Source: JAJPHI01 sp035541875 (GTDB lineage: Bacteria; Desulfobacterota; Binatia; Binatales; Binataceae). From it: 64,000 nucleotides of DNA. The translations under genes were made by a program, and so were the position numbers. The notes below the pieces were generated by a model. It had not been told where the DNA came from, searched no databases, and saw nothing but the letters and a program-made list of their open reading frames with translations. Of the stretch, positions 17,187 to 25,019 are shown piece after piece. Numbering within the stretch: position 1 is the stretch's first letter; the number at the start of each line of letters is the position of its first letter. The stretch lies in NCBI GenBank assembly GCA_035541875.1, contig DATKML010000029.1:62001-126000 (forward strand), written 5' to 3'.

Positions 17187-18199
17187 CAGAGTTTCGCTTT
17201 ATTCCCTTGTCCAAATTCAGCCTTGAGTTCCCGGCTGAGCAATTCATCGACCATACCGCTTGCGGGCGCTGCTTCATAGAGCACCCGATAGACCGCGGCG
17301 ACGATCGGCATTTCAACACCAAGGCGTTCGGCCAAGGCTCGCACCGAAGCCGCATTCGCAATTCCTTCGGCCACTGGTCGGCCTTCGCCTGCTTCGGGCA
17401 GCTTGCCTTCTCGCGCAATCGCAAGCCCGGTCATCCGGTTACGGGATAGATCACCGGTGCAAGTAAGCACCAGGTCGCCAAGTCCGGCTAATCCGGCGAT
17501 CGTTTCCCGCTTGCCGCCGGCAGCCTGCGCCAGCCGCATTATCTCTGCGAGCCCGCGTGTGATCAATGCAGCGCGGGCGCTCGATCCCAGATTAAGGCCG
17601 TCGCCGATTCCTGCCGCGATCGCGATTACGTTCTTCACCGCTCCACCAATTTCAACGCCGATTACGTCATCGCTGCGATAGATCCGTAATGGGCGCACCG
17701 CGAGCAGGGTCTGGAGCTCGCGCGCGATAGATTCATCGTTCGCGGTCACGACGACGGCCGCAGGTTTGCCCGCGGCAACCTCGGCGGCAAAGCTCGGCCC
17801 CGAGAGTACCGCGATACTGCGAACCTGTGGCGCGATTTGATGCATCATCTGGCTCATCGTCATCAGCGAATCGCCTTCGACGCCCTTGGTGACGCTGATG
17901 ACAGTGGTCGTCGGTGGGATACTGGCCGCGAGCGGAGCGATAGCGTCGCGAGCGAAGCGCGACGGCACCGCCATCAGGAGGTAACGAGCCGAGGCAGCGT
18001 CGCGCCAATCGCCTGAGAGATCGAGTTCGGATGGCAGTGTTATGCCGGGTAGATGATCTCGGTTCTCATGTGATGTCCGGAACGCAACGACCTGAGACTC
18101 GCGTCGCGGGCACAGCACAACGGAACGTCCGCCACGTGCGAGGGTGACGGCAAGGGCGGTTCCCCAAGCACCTGCTCCCAGGATTGCGATTTCGGCCAT
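17186..18199 (-). CDS. gpsA: NAD(P)H-dependent glycerol-3-phosphate dehydrogenase
   Basis: GpsA reduces dihydroxyacetone phosphate to sn-glycerol 3-phosphate for phospholipid synthesis. The 337-residue protein starts with the dinucleotide-binding motif AILGAGAWGTALA. It has SVTKGVE, the SGPSFAAEVAAGKPAAVV signature, the catalytic lysine in GAVKNVIAIAAGIGDGL, and ARAALITRGLAEI. Its length is normal for the family. It heads a minus-strand cluster with the small Cys-rich gene, overlapping it by one base, and dapB. Confidence 0.97.
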   Translation of the reverse strand: MAEIAILGAGAWGTALAVTLARGGRSVVLCPRRESQVVAFRTSHENRDHLPGITLPSELDLSGDWRDAASARYLLMAVPSRFARDAIAPLAASIPPTTTVISVTKGVEGDSLMTMSQMMHQIAPQVRSIAVLSGPSFAAEVAAGKPAAVVVTANDESIARELQTLLAVRPLRIYRSDDVIGVEIGGAVKNVIAIAAGIGDGLNLGSSARAALITRGLAEIMRLAQAAGGKRETIAGLAGLGDLVLTCTGDLSRNRMTGLAIAREGKLPEAGEGRPVAEGIANAASVRALAERLGVEMPIVAAVYRVLYEAAPASGMVDELLSRELKAEFGQGNKAKL

Positions 18200-18209
18200 C
18201 GCTTAATTC

Positions 18210-18833
18210 TCACGCGCTTTCGCGCAAAGTGCGATACAGCGGTTCGAGTTCGCGAAAAGCATCGAGCAGCTCGCCACGGTCAAGGCGAAGGGCCTCCTTT
18301 AGCGGCCACCCAAACCCGAGGTCGATGCCGCCGGTCTTCTTCGCGAGGCTCTCCGCGAGGGTTTCGGCAAACATCGAGCGGTCGGCCATTTGCCCAGAAG
18401 GTAGCTGAGCAAAATCCCAGTTGTCGTAGCGGGCGAGCCGCGTGCCCTCGAACTCCTCAACCAATTGAGCAGCTTGCGTTTTAAGGCTTGAGCTCATCGC
18501 GAGACGATGATCCGCCTCCGACTTAACAACGCATCGCGCATGCAATCCCACGCTCGAAATACACAGGGCGAGGTAGCCATAACGCTTGTAGCCACGGGGC
18601 GAGGGACCCCAGGCCGCCCAGGTTTCGGGTGGCGGATTTACGGTACGTCGCTGATGTTTCGCGACGTGAGGAAAAAAATCCATTCTTAGCTTGCGCCTCA
18701 ATTCGGGTGCGAGCTCGTCGCCGAGACGCAGAAGCTTAGGTCGCACCAGCGCATAGAGCTGTTGCATCCGCTCACTGAAACCCGGAACCTTGAAAACCTC
18801 GAAATCGACGATCGTAAAACCTAGGCGAGCCAC
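18210..18833 (-). CDS. DUF1054 (UPF0637, YktB-like) protein
   Basis: From a GTG at 18833 the product is 207 residues, close to the usual length of the YktB family. The N-terminus GFTIVDFEVFKVPGFSERMQQL and the middle GPSPRGYKRYGYLAL match the family pattern. The function is unknown. The frame is open further upstream, but that part would read through the start region of the divergent acyl-CoA dehydrogenase gene and is not family-like. No clear ribosome site precedes the GTG. The gene ends ten bases before gpsA and may share its transcript. Confidence 0.7.
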   Translation of the reverse strand: MARLGFTIVDFEVFKVPGFSERMQQLYALVRPKLLRLGDELAPELRRKLRMDFFPHVAKHQRRTVNPPPETWAAWGPSPRGYKRYGYLALCISSVGLHARCVVKSEADHRLAMSSSLKTQAAQLVEEFEGTRLARYDNWDFAQLPSGQMADRSMFAETLAESLAKKTGGIDLGFGWPLKEALRLDRGELLDAFRELEPLYRTLRESA

Positions 18834-18945
18834 GACAAGAAAAGATGTCTGACGATCGCCTCCTTGGCAAACGGATCGCGCTACAAAGAATTGGCGCTTT
18901 GCGCTACAACGATGGGCGTGCCGATAGGGCCCGGAACGGACTTCC

Positions 18946-20139
18946 ATGGATTTGAGCGATAGCCCCGAGCAGGCTGAATTTCGCGCGCAAGCGCGCGAAT
19001 GGCTTGAAAAGAATAAGCCCACCAATATTGCCGATCGCGGCTTCGCCCTGGCGATTGATGGCGAGACCGTTAAGGCGCTGAAAGATTGGCAGCGACGGCT
19101 CTACGAGGCGGGCTACCTGGGCATCGCGTGGCCCAAAGAGTATGGCGGGCAAGGCAAGACGATCATGGACAGCGCGATCTTCAACGAGGAAGTGGCGCGA
19201 GTTCGTGCCCCGGCACCGCTCAATGAGCTTGGGCTGGCGATGGGCGGCCCGACGATCCTCGAACACGGCACCGAAGAGCAGAAGCGCCGCTACATCAAGA
19301 AAATCCTTACTTGCGAGGAGGTTTGGTGCCAGGGCTTTTCGGAGCCGGCTTCAGGCTCGGATATGGCCGCGCTTCAGACCAAGGCGGTACTTGACGGCGA
19401 TCAATTCATCGTTAACGGGCAGAAGGTCTGGACCTCGATTGGCCATCTATCGGATTGGTGCATGCTGCTCGTGCGCACCGATCCGAACCTGCCGAAACAT
19501 AAGGGGCTCTCTTATCTGCTGGTCGATATGCATAGTTCCGGAATCATGGTGCAGCCGCTGCGTCAGATGACGGGTGAGGCCGAGTTCAACCAGATGTTCT
19601 TCGAGGATGTGCGCGTGCCGCGCGAGAATCTGCTCGGGCCACTCAACGGCGGATGGGGTGTCGCGCTGACCACGCTGATGAATGAACGGGCCACGCTTTC
19701 GCTGGCGATCGTGATGCGCTTCCGCAATGTCTTCGACGATCTGTGCGATCTCGCGCGCCGCGTGATCGCGGACGGCTCGTGTAAGCTCGATCGACGCGTC
19801 ATCCGGCAAACGCTCGCTCAGTTCCATGTCGACCTGGAATCGATGCGCTTTCTTGCGTATCGCAATTTTTCACATCTGCAGCGCGGCGGCACGCCGGGTC
19901 CCGAGGGTTCGATCTCGAAGGTGATGTGGAGCGAGCTCAACCAGCGGATGCAGGAGTTCGCGATGGTCCTGCAGGGGCCGCGGGCCGCTCTCATGGAGGG
20001 TTCGAATTACGTGGTCGATGACGGGCGCTGGCAATACGGCCTGATGCGTTCGCGCGGCAACACGATCGAAGAGGGGACTTCCGAAGTACAACGCGGGATT
20101 ATCGCGGAACGCTTGCTCGGCCTGCCCAAGGGATACTGA
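18946..20139 (+). CDS. Acyl-CoA dehydrogenase family protein
   Basis: This FAD enzyme oxidises an acyl-CoA to the enoyl-CoA. The 397-residue protein has the full family order: an N-terminal helical domain, the FAD/substrate signature WCQGFSEPASGSDMAALQTKA, QKVWTSIGHLSDWCMLLVRTD, and EFNQMFFEDVRVPRENLLG. The C-terminal GNTIEEGTSEVQRGIIAERLLG carries the catalytic glutamate region. The chain length and identity of the acyl group cannot be told. It starts divergently from the DUF1054 gene and is transcribed alone, with a hairpin just after it. Confidence 0.93.
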   Translation: MDLSDSPEQAEFRAQAREWLEKNKPTNIADRGFALAIDGETVKALKDWQRRLYEAGYLGIAWPKEYGGQGKTIMDSAIFNEEVARVRAPAPLNELGLAMGGPTILEHGTEEQKRRYIKKILTCEEVWCQGFSEPASGSDMAALQTKAVLDGDQFIVNGQKVWTSIGHLSDWCMLLVRTDPNLPKHKGLSYLLVDMHSSGIMVQPLRQMTGEAEFNQMFFEDVRVPRENLLGPLNGGWGVALTTLMNERATLSLAIVMRFRNVFDDLCDLARRVIADGSCKLDRRVIRQTLAQFHVDLESMRFLAYRNFSHLQRGGTPGPEGSISKVMWSELNQRMQEFAMVLQGPRAALMEGSNYVVDDGRWQYGLMRSRGNTIEEGTSEVQRGIIAERLLGLPKGY

Positions 20140-20147
20140 TACACGTT

Positions 20148-20181
20148 CCCGGCCTGCCCCTCGGATGAGAGACAGGCCGGG
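20148..20181 (+). terminator. Hairpin after acyl-CoA dehydrogenase
   Basis: A 9-bp GC-rich inverted repeat (20148-20156 with 20173-20181) with a 16-base loop starts nine bases after the stop codon. No T-run follows. Confidence 0.5.
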
Positions 20182-20195
20182 TTCAATCCACGCGA

Positions 20196-20275
20196 TCAGA
20201 GCCCGCTGCCGCTCAGTGTCACGACGTGAGGACTGGTGGTGATGCCGGAGAGCGTATCGCGCTTTTCTCCGTTCA
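20196..20275 (-). pseudogene. Remnant: C-terminal end of a choice-of-anchor / Ig-like repeat protein
   Basis: Reading leftwards, the minus strand encodes DTLSGITTSPHVVTLSGSGL then a stop at 20196-20198. This ending (SP-x-VV-x-LSGSG) is typical of the last strand of secreted ASPM/choice-of-anchor repeats. No start and no upstream domain are present. The open frame is too short for a protein and is interrupted by the HAF remnant on the other strand. The assignment rests on about 18 residues only. Confidence 0.4.
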
Positions 20276-20443
20276 CCGCGGGGCGAGTACACAACATTCG
20301 ATGCTCCAGGAGCGGGCACGGCTGCGGGCGAGGGAACGGAAGGTTGGGGAATGAGCCTGACGGGGACCGTTACGGGATCGTATGACGATGCGAATGGAGC
20401 CGCGCACGCATTTCTGTTCAATCCGAAAGGCACACAACAATAG
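20243..20443 (+). pseudogene. Remnant: C-terminal end of a HAF-repeat secreted protein
   Basis: The plus strand between a TGA at 20240-20242 and a TAG at 20441-20443 encodes 66 residues. They contain RAFLRSPRGEYTTFDAPGAG and, after a short spacer, GTVTGSYDDANGAAHAFLFNP. These match the HAF repeat pattern (HxF, TTFDxPGA, xITGYYxDxxG) of extracellular proteins. There is no start codon and no signal peptide, so it is the tail of a gene whose front has been deleted. It ends just before a strong hairpin. Confidence 0.55.
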
Positions 20444-20450
20444 CGAAACA

Positions 20451-20481
20451 GGGCGGCGCGAGGAGGATCCTCGCGCCGCCC
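20451..20481. terminator. Strong bidirectional hairpin terminator
   Basis: A perfect 13-bp GC-rich stem (20451-20463 with 20469-20481) with a 5-base loop, followed by CTTTCC. It lies between the HAF remnant and the convergent esterase gene. Confidence 0.75.
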
Positions 20482-20505
20482 CTTTCCAAGTCAGCAGAAA
20501 AGAAA

Positions 20506-21393
20506 TTAAGCGGTGTGTTGCTGGATGAACTCGCCCATGCGATCGATTGCCTGCTGGGCTTCGGGCAGGAGCTTCGCGAAGACGTGCCATACGTGCACCA
20601 TCTCCGGCCACACTTCGAGGTCGACCTTCACGCCCGCAGCCTTGGCTTTTTCCGCGACGCGCGTGGAGTCGTCGAGCAGGATTTCCGCATCACCGACCTG
20701 CAACAGCATCGGCGGCAGACCGCTGTAATCGCCATGGAGCGGAGACGCGAGGGGATTCTTCGGGTCGGCGTTGCCGACGTATTGCTGGCCCATCTTGAGC
20801 AGACCTTCCAAACCGACCATCGGATCGACGGCGGCGCGGGTCTTCACGGAAGAGCCAGTGCCGAGCATATCGCTCCAGGCCGAGATCGGTACTGCGGCAG
20901 CGGGCAGCGCCGTCTTCGCATCGCGGAGAGCGAGCAGCGTCGCGAGGGTCAGTCCGCCACCGGCGGAGTCGCCCGAGATCACGATCTTGTTGGGCTTGTA
21001 GCCTTGCGCGAGGAGCCATCGATAGGCCGCCGTCGAATCCTCGACCGCAGCAGGAAACGGATGCTCCGGTGCGAGCCGATAATCGAGCGCGAGCGCCTTG
21101 GCCTTGGCCGCACGGCTGATACGCGCGACCATCGCGCGATGCGTATTGATCGAGCCCATCACGTAGCCGCCGCCATGTAGATAGAGGATCACGCGATCGT
21201 CGGCCGCGCCCGGTGCGACTATCCATTCGGCCGGCACACCACCAGCCGAGACCTGTTCGCAGGTCACGTCTTTCGCTACACGCTCGGCGACTTTTTCCAT
21301 CGCACCGCGCATCTGAGCGACCGTCGTATCCGGCTTGGCCGGCGGAACTGAACGGAGAATTTCGAGTACTTTATTGAGCCCTTCGCTCGCCAT
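20506..21393 (-). CDS. Alpha/beta-hydrolase esterase (hormone-sensitive-lipase family)
   Basis: The 295-residue esterase has the oxyanion-hole motif HGGGY at residues 73-77 and the nucleophile elbow GDSAG (serine 143). The acid (VGDAEILLDDS) and histidine (MVHVWHVF) regions lie near the C-terminus, the standard HSL/family IV layout. It probably hydrolyses short acyl esters; the substrate is unknown. I chose the ATG at 21393 because a GGGAGGAG ribosome site lies just upstream. The frame could extend 20 codons further without a site. Confidence 0.9.
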   Translation of the reverse strand: MASEGLNKVLEILRSVPPAKPDTTVAQMRGAMEKVAERVAKDVTCEQVSAGGVPAEWIVAPGAADDRVILYLHGGGYVMGSINTHRAMVARISRAAKAKALALDYRLAPEHPFPAAVEDSTAAYRWLLAQGYKPNKIVISGDSAGGGLTLATLLALRDAKTALPAAAVPISAWSDMLGTGSSVKTRAAVDPMVGLEGLLKMGQQYVGNADPKNPLASPLHGDYSGLPPMLLQVGDAEILLDDSTRVAEKAKAAGVKVDLEVWPEMVHVWHVFAKLLPEAQQAIDRMGEFIQQHTA

Positions 21394-21543
21394 TGGTTTG
21401 GTCTCCTCCCATAGCACGGGTTCGAGCCGCGCATCGTTCTCTGTCGGTAGCACAGGTCGAACGGAACTTGAAGCGACGCAGCCTTATGCTGTTATTCCCG
21501 CGCGTCTGCGTTGCCTGGCGCGCGAGGAATCCCTGAATCCGGG

Positions 21544-21574
21544 ACCCTTCGCGCGGCAGCCACGCGCGAAGGGT
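21544..21574. terminator. Hairpin downstream of the DOPA-dioxygenase-like gene
   Basis: A perfect 12-bp inverted repeat (21544-21555 with 21563-21574) with a 7-base loop lies just after the stop of the minus-strand gene ending at 21587. There is no T-run on either side. Confidence 0.55.
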
Positions 21575-21586
21575 GACAACTTAGGT

Positions 21587-21955
21587 TCATGCGCTCGTGA
21601 TGTGGCGCAGAATTTCGACGTTCAGTTCGAGCTTCTGTCCGAGCCACAGCGGATTAACCGCATGATCAGTTATCGCGTCGCCGGTATCAGGATGGACCAG
21701 CACGGTTAGTCCGCTCCGATTGAGCATCAGCCACGGTACGATCAGCGGGAACTCGGGAGGATCAAACTTCACTTGGTACATCGGCTGCGGATGCGGTCCG
21801 ACGGGTTCGTCGCGCCATCGGCCCATCACGACGTTGAAGCGGCGTGCAATCTGCCTGCGAAGACGTGCCGCCGTCGCTCGCGAAGCCGCATCGTAATAGA
21901 TGTGTGCGTGATAGAAGCGAATTTTTGCCGGATCTGAGGATTTCTTCATGGCCAC
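21587..21955 (-). CDS. DOPA 4,5-dioxygenase family protein
   Basis: The 122-residue protein matches the small DOPA-dioxygenase family. Near the start is YHAHIYYDAASRATAARLR, followed by the His-rich core MGRWRDEPVGPHPQPMYQVKF and the C-terminal TVLVHPDTGDAITDHAVNPLWLGQKLEL, each in the family order. Conserved histidines could bind iron. In fungi such enzymes cleave DOPA; bacterial members are mostly untested. The gene is alone on this strand and diverges from the SRPBCC gene. The start could be either of two ATGs two codons apart. Confidence 0.85.
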   Translation of the reverse strand: MAMKKSSDPAKIRFYHAHIYYDAASRATAARLRRQIARRFNVVMGRWRDEPVGPHPQPMYQVKFDPPEFPLIVPWLMLNRSGLTVLVHPDTGDAITDHAVNPLWLGQKLELNVEILRHITSA

Positions 21956-22050
21956 GTCCTCGCTCGTTTCACGATCGCCGCTGTGCGGGGTTTCATCTCG
22001 TGATCGCGCAGAACTTAACGCGTTCGCGCGATTGAAAGGAATCGACGACC

Positions 22051-22488
22051 ATGGCGAAAGTTTACTACAGCACCGTGTTCGAGCATCCGGCTGAGAAGGT
22101 CTGGGGAATAATTCGGGATTTCAACAGCTATCCCGATTGGGTCGCGACCGTCAGCGAGAGTCATATCGAGGAGGGGCGCGCGGGCGATTCCGTCGGCGCG
22201 ATTCGTAACTTCAAGGAATCCGGCACGACAATCCGCCAGCGATTGCTCGCGCACTCGGACTTGGAGCGGTCGTACACCTACGAATCGTGCGGACCGCTCG
22301 GCGCTATCACCTATTATCAAGGCACCGCCAAAGTGACGCCGGTTATTGATGGTGACCGGGCCCTTATCGAATGGTCCATCGAACTGGAATCGCCCGAAGC
22401 AGAGCGCAGCAAATGCGTCGCGATGCTCGAAACGGCGATGCCGCAGTGGATGGCCTCACTACGAGAAGTCCTCACGGCTCGCGCTTAG
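22051..22488 (+). CDS. SRPBCC family (polyketide cyclase / lipid-binding-like) protein
   Basis: The 145-residue protein begins MAKVYYSTVFEHPAEKVWGIIRDFNSYPDWVATV, the typical START/Bet v1-like beginning, and ends in a long C-terminal helix (MPQWMASLREVLTARA). Such proteins bind hydrophobic ligands or act as cyclases. No catalytic residues can be assigned. A short hypothetical gene and an acetyltransferase gene follow on the same strand. Confidence 0.85.
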   Translation: MAKVYYSTVFEHPAEKVWGIIRDFNSYPDWVATVSESHIEEGRAGDSVGAIRNFKESGTTIRQRLLAHSDLERSYTYESCGPLGAITYYQGTAKVTPVIDGDRALIEWSIELESPEAERSKCVAMLETAMPQWMASLREVLTARA

Positions 22489-22518
22489 CTTTCCACAAAA
22501 TTGTCGAGGGAAATCCCA

Positions 22519-22719
22519 ATGCAGTACGAAATCGTTCGAGATTCGACAGCTAGCGGCAATTGGTGCGTGCAGAGTCGTGGGCCTGACGGTATCAAAGCGA
22601 TTGCCAGTTTTGTCGGCGATGAGGCTCATCTGGCGGCTCTGGAGTACGCCGCGTGGAGGGCTGAAATCGATGAGATCGCGACACTGCGGTCCGTCTTCTT
22701 CTCGCTCCAAATTCCATGA
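22519..22719 (+). CDS. Small hypothetical protein
   Basis: The 66-residue product is not recognised. The ATG at 22519 has a GAGGG site nine bases upstream. The protein has a short beta-rich N-terminal part (MQYEIVRDSTASGNWCVQS) followed by a helix (DEAHLAALEYAAWRAEIDEIATL). It sits in the 285-base gap between the SRPBCC and acetyltransferase genes on the same strand. Support comes from the ribosome site and position only. Confidence 0.5.
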   Translation: MQYEIVRDSTASGNWCVQSRGPDGIKAIASFVGDEAHLAALEYAAWRAEIDEIATLRSVFFSLQIP

Positions 22720-22773
22720 TGAAGACCCCTCGGGTTGAAATCGAAAACGCTGGATGCGCAGGATGGCCAAACG

Positions 22774-23280
22774 ATGAAGTTTTCTATTCGGCGCGCCATC
22801 GCGGGTGATGAGCCCTTCCTGTGGCAGATGCTCTACTACGCTGCTCACATGGACGAAGAACTCGGTGTGTCGGCGGAATCGGCCAAAACGAATCCGGATC
22901 TCGTTTACTATGTCGAGAACTGGGGCTCCGGTTCGGCAGATCTGGGTTTCGTAGCGACTAGTCCCGACGGCTCACTCGCAGGTGCAGCTTGGATTCGTGT
23001 CATGCCGCCGTCGAGCCTTCTCTATCAGTACGTCGCAAGCGACATTCCCGAACTCGCAATCGCGGTGGCGCAGGCGTTTATCGGGAGCGGGGCAGGAACC
23101 GCGCTGATGTGCGCGCTCCTTGAGGCCGCTCGCGGACGGCATAAGGCGATCGTCCTGAGCGTCCGAGCCAATAATCCGGCGAAAAGGCTCTATGAGCGCG
23201 TCGGCTTCAAGACCGTGGCGACGATCCGAAATCGTGTCGGCAGCGAGTCGTCCATCATGCTTTGTGATTTGCCGGAGTGA
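22774..23280 (+). CDS. GNAT family N-acetyltransferase
   Basis: From the ATG at 22774 the product has 168 residues. It carries the GNAT order: SIRRAIAGDEPFLWQMLYYA at the N-terminus, a central sheet (GAAWIRVM), an acetyl-CoA-binding loop (IGSGAGTALMCALLEAA), and ANNPAKRLYERVGFKTVAT near the end. The substrate is unknown. The frame opens 13 codons earlier at a TTG, but the ATG start fits the family better. Confidence 0.85.
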   Translation: MKFSIRRAIAGDEPFLWQMLYYAAHMDEELGVSAESAKTNPDLVYYVENWGSGSADLGFVATSPDGSLAGAAWIRVMPPSSLLYQYVASDIPELAIAVAQAFIGSGAGTALMCALLEAARGRHKAIVLSVRANNPAKRLYERVGFKTVATIRNRVGSESSIMLCDLPE

Positions 23281-23368
23281 AATAACGCTTTACGCCTTGC
23301 TCGAAGTGGATTAAACAAAAGATTCGGATCGTCAAAGCTATCCACCAATCGAAGGAGCCGCGAAGCTT

Positions 23369-24490
23369 ATGGCTGACAACGTTATTTCCAAACCAATCAT
23401 TTCGTCCGATTCGCACGTGATGGAACCGCCTGACACCTACATCGCGCGTATCGACAAGAAGTACAAAGATATCGCCCCCAAGGTCGTGTGGCAGGAGAAG
23501 GGCGGCGATACCTATGTTATCGACGGGATGAAGCAGACGATCCCGATGGGTCTCGTGGCCGCTGCCGGCGTTCCGGCGGAGGGGCTGGCGACATCGGCGA
23601 AATTTGCCAAGTTTGCCGACCTCCATCGCGGCGGATGGGATCCCGAAGCCCGCATGGCCGACCAGGATCGTGACGGTGTGGCCGCCGAAGTTATCTATCC
23701 CAGCGTCGGGATGATCCTCTGCAATCATCCGGACCCCGATTACAAGAAGGCCTGCTTCGACGCCTATAATCTCTGGATTGCTGATTTCTGCGCACCCCAT
23801 CCGGATCGCTTGCTCGGTCTGGGCCAGACCGCGATGCGCACGCCGGAAGAAGGCATCGAAGATCTGCGCAAGATGAAGGCGATGGGGTTACGCGGCGTGA
23901 TGATGCCGGGCTTCCCTGTGATGGAAGACTACGACAGCAAGATCTACGACGATTTCTTCGAAGCGGCGATCTCGCTCGAAATGCCGCTGAGCTTCCACAT
24001 CCTGACCTCGCGCGAAGGAATCGTGGCGCCAAATCGTGGACCGCGCATGAACTCGTTCATGTCGATCATCCGCGCCAATCAGGACATCATGGGGATGTTC
24101 GTGCTCGGAGGCGTTTTCGAACGCCATCCGAAGCTGAAGATTGCTTGCGTTGAAGCCGACGCCGGCTGGGTGCCGCATTTCATGTACCGCCTCGATCACG
24201 CCTACGATCGCCATCGCTACTGGCTCGACGTTGCCAAGCTGTCGAAGTGGCCGAGCGAGTATTTCCGCGAACACATCTACATGACCTTCCAGGATGACTG
24301 GGTGGCGTTCCAGGCGAAGGAGATGCTGAATCCGAAGCGCTTGATGTGGGCGAATGACTTCCCGCACAGCGATTCGACTTGGCCCAATTCGCAGTCATTG
24401 CTGAAGAAGCATGCCCAGAACCTGACCGCGCAGGAGAAGGACTGGATCATGCATGACAACGTGGCGGAGTTTTACGGTATCGCCGCGTAA
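23369..24490 (+). CDS. Amidohydrolase-2 family metal-dependent hydrolase
   Basis: This 373-residue TIM-barrel enzyme has the metal-site start SSDSHVMEP (D14, H16). Later come VIYPSVGM, the central LSFHILTSRE, CVEADAGWVPHFMYR, and the C-terminal WANDFPHSDSTWP that carries the conserved aspartate. Family members are decarboxylases or hydrolases of aromatic and carbonyl compounds. The substrate is not evident. The gene is followed by a strong terminator and may start the VOC / PRISE-like / serine hydrolase series downstream only through read-through. Confidence 0.92.
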   Translation: MADNVISKPIISSDSHVMEPPDTYIARIDKKYKDIAPKVVWQEKGGDTYVIDGMKQTIPMGLVAAAGVPAEGLATSAKFAKFADLHRGGWDPEARMADQDRDGVAAEVIYPSVGMILCNHPDPDYKKACFDAYNLWIADFCAPHPDRLLGLGQTAMRTPEEGIEDLRKMKAMGLRGVMMPGFPVMEDYDSKIYDDFFEAAISLEMPLSFHILTSREGIVAPNRGPRMNSFMSIIRANQDIMGMFVLGGVFERHPKLKIACVEADAGWVPHFMYRLDHAYDRHRYWLDVAKLSKWPSEYFREHIYMTFQDDWVAFQAKEMLNPKRLMWANDFPHSDSTWPNSQSLLKKHAQNLTAQEKDWIMHDNVAEFYGIAA

Positions 24491-24520
24491 GCCGGATCCC
24501 ACGGACCAAGTGCAAAACTC

Positions 24521-24550
24521 AAAACGGCAGCGAGCAATCGCTGCCGTTTT
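24521..24550 (+). terminator. Rho-independent terminator
   Basis: A perfect 13-bp stem (24521-24533 with 24538-24550) is capped by a GCAA tetraloop and ends in TTTT. It lies 31 bases after the amidohydrolase stop and 18 bases before the VOC gene start. Confidence 0.85.
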
Positions 24551-24567
24551 ACCTTAAGGAGAATGCG

Positions 24568-25014
24568 ATGCTGCAGAAGCTCTTTCACGTGAATATCTGC
24601 GTGCGCGATATGGAGCGATCGATCCGCTTCTATCAGGATATCGGCTTTAACAAGGTCAATGATTTCACGCTCGAAGATCCGAGTGTCGGCGATGCGCTCG
24701 GGCTCAAGGCGCGCAAGTTGCGCGGCGTCTTTATGCGGCTCGGTGACGATCCGAACTCACCGGTGCTCGACCTCGTGCAGTGGATCGACCCGGCGCCGCA
24801 GGGCAATCCGTATCCGTCACTGAACAATATTGGTATCTGCCGTATCGCCTTTACGGTCGATGATATCGACAAGACCTACGAAGATCTGAAAGCGAAGAAG
24901 GTCGAGTTCGTCGCACCACTGAAGAAAATCAATGGCCCCGGCGGATCGACGATCGGCGTCGTCTGCTTCAAAGACCCTGACGGAACGATTCTCGAATTAA
25001 TCAGCGGAATGTAA
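24568..25014 (+). CDS. VOC / glyoxalase family protein
   Basis: The 148-residue protein has two paired beta-alpha-beta modules. The first has LFHVNICVRDMERSIRFYQDIGFNKVNDF, the second has GICRIAFTVDDIDKTYEDLKAKKVEFV, and the end is VVCFKDPDGTILELISGM. Metal ligands (His near residue 7, Glu in ILELI) are present, so it may be a metal-dependent dioxygenase, lyase or isomerase. Its ATG has an AAGGAG site. The gene ends five bases before the reductase gene, so the two are co-transcribed. Confidence 0.9.
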   Translation: MLQKLFHVNICVRDMERSIRFYQDIGFNKVNDFTLEDPSVGDALGLKARKLRGVFMRLGDDPNSPVLDLVQWIDPAPQGNPYPSLNNIGICRIAFTVDDIDKTYEDLKAKKVEFVAPLKKINGPGGSTIGVVCFKDPDGTILELISGM

Positions 25015-25019
25015 GGACG

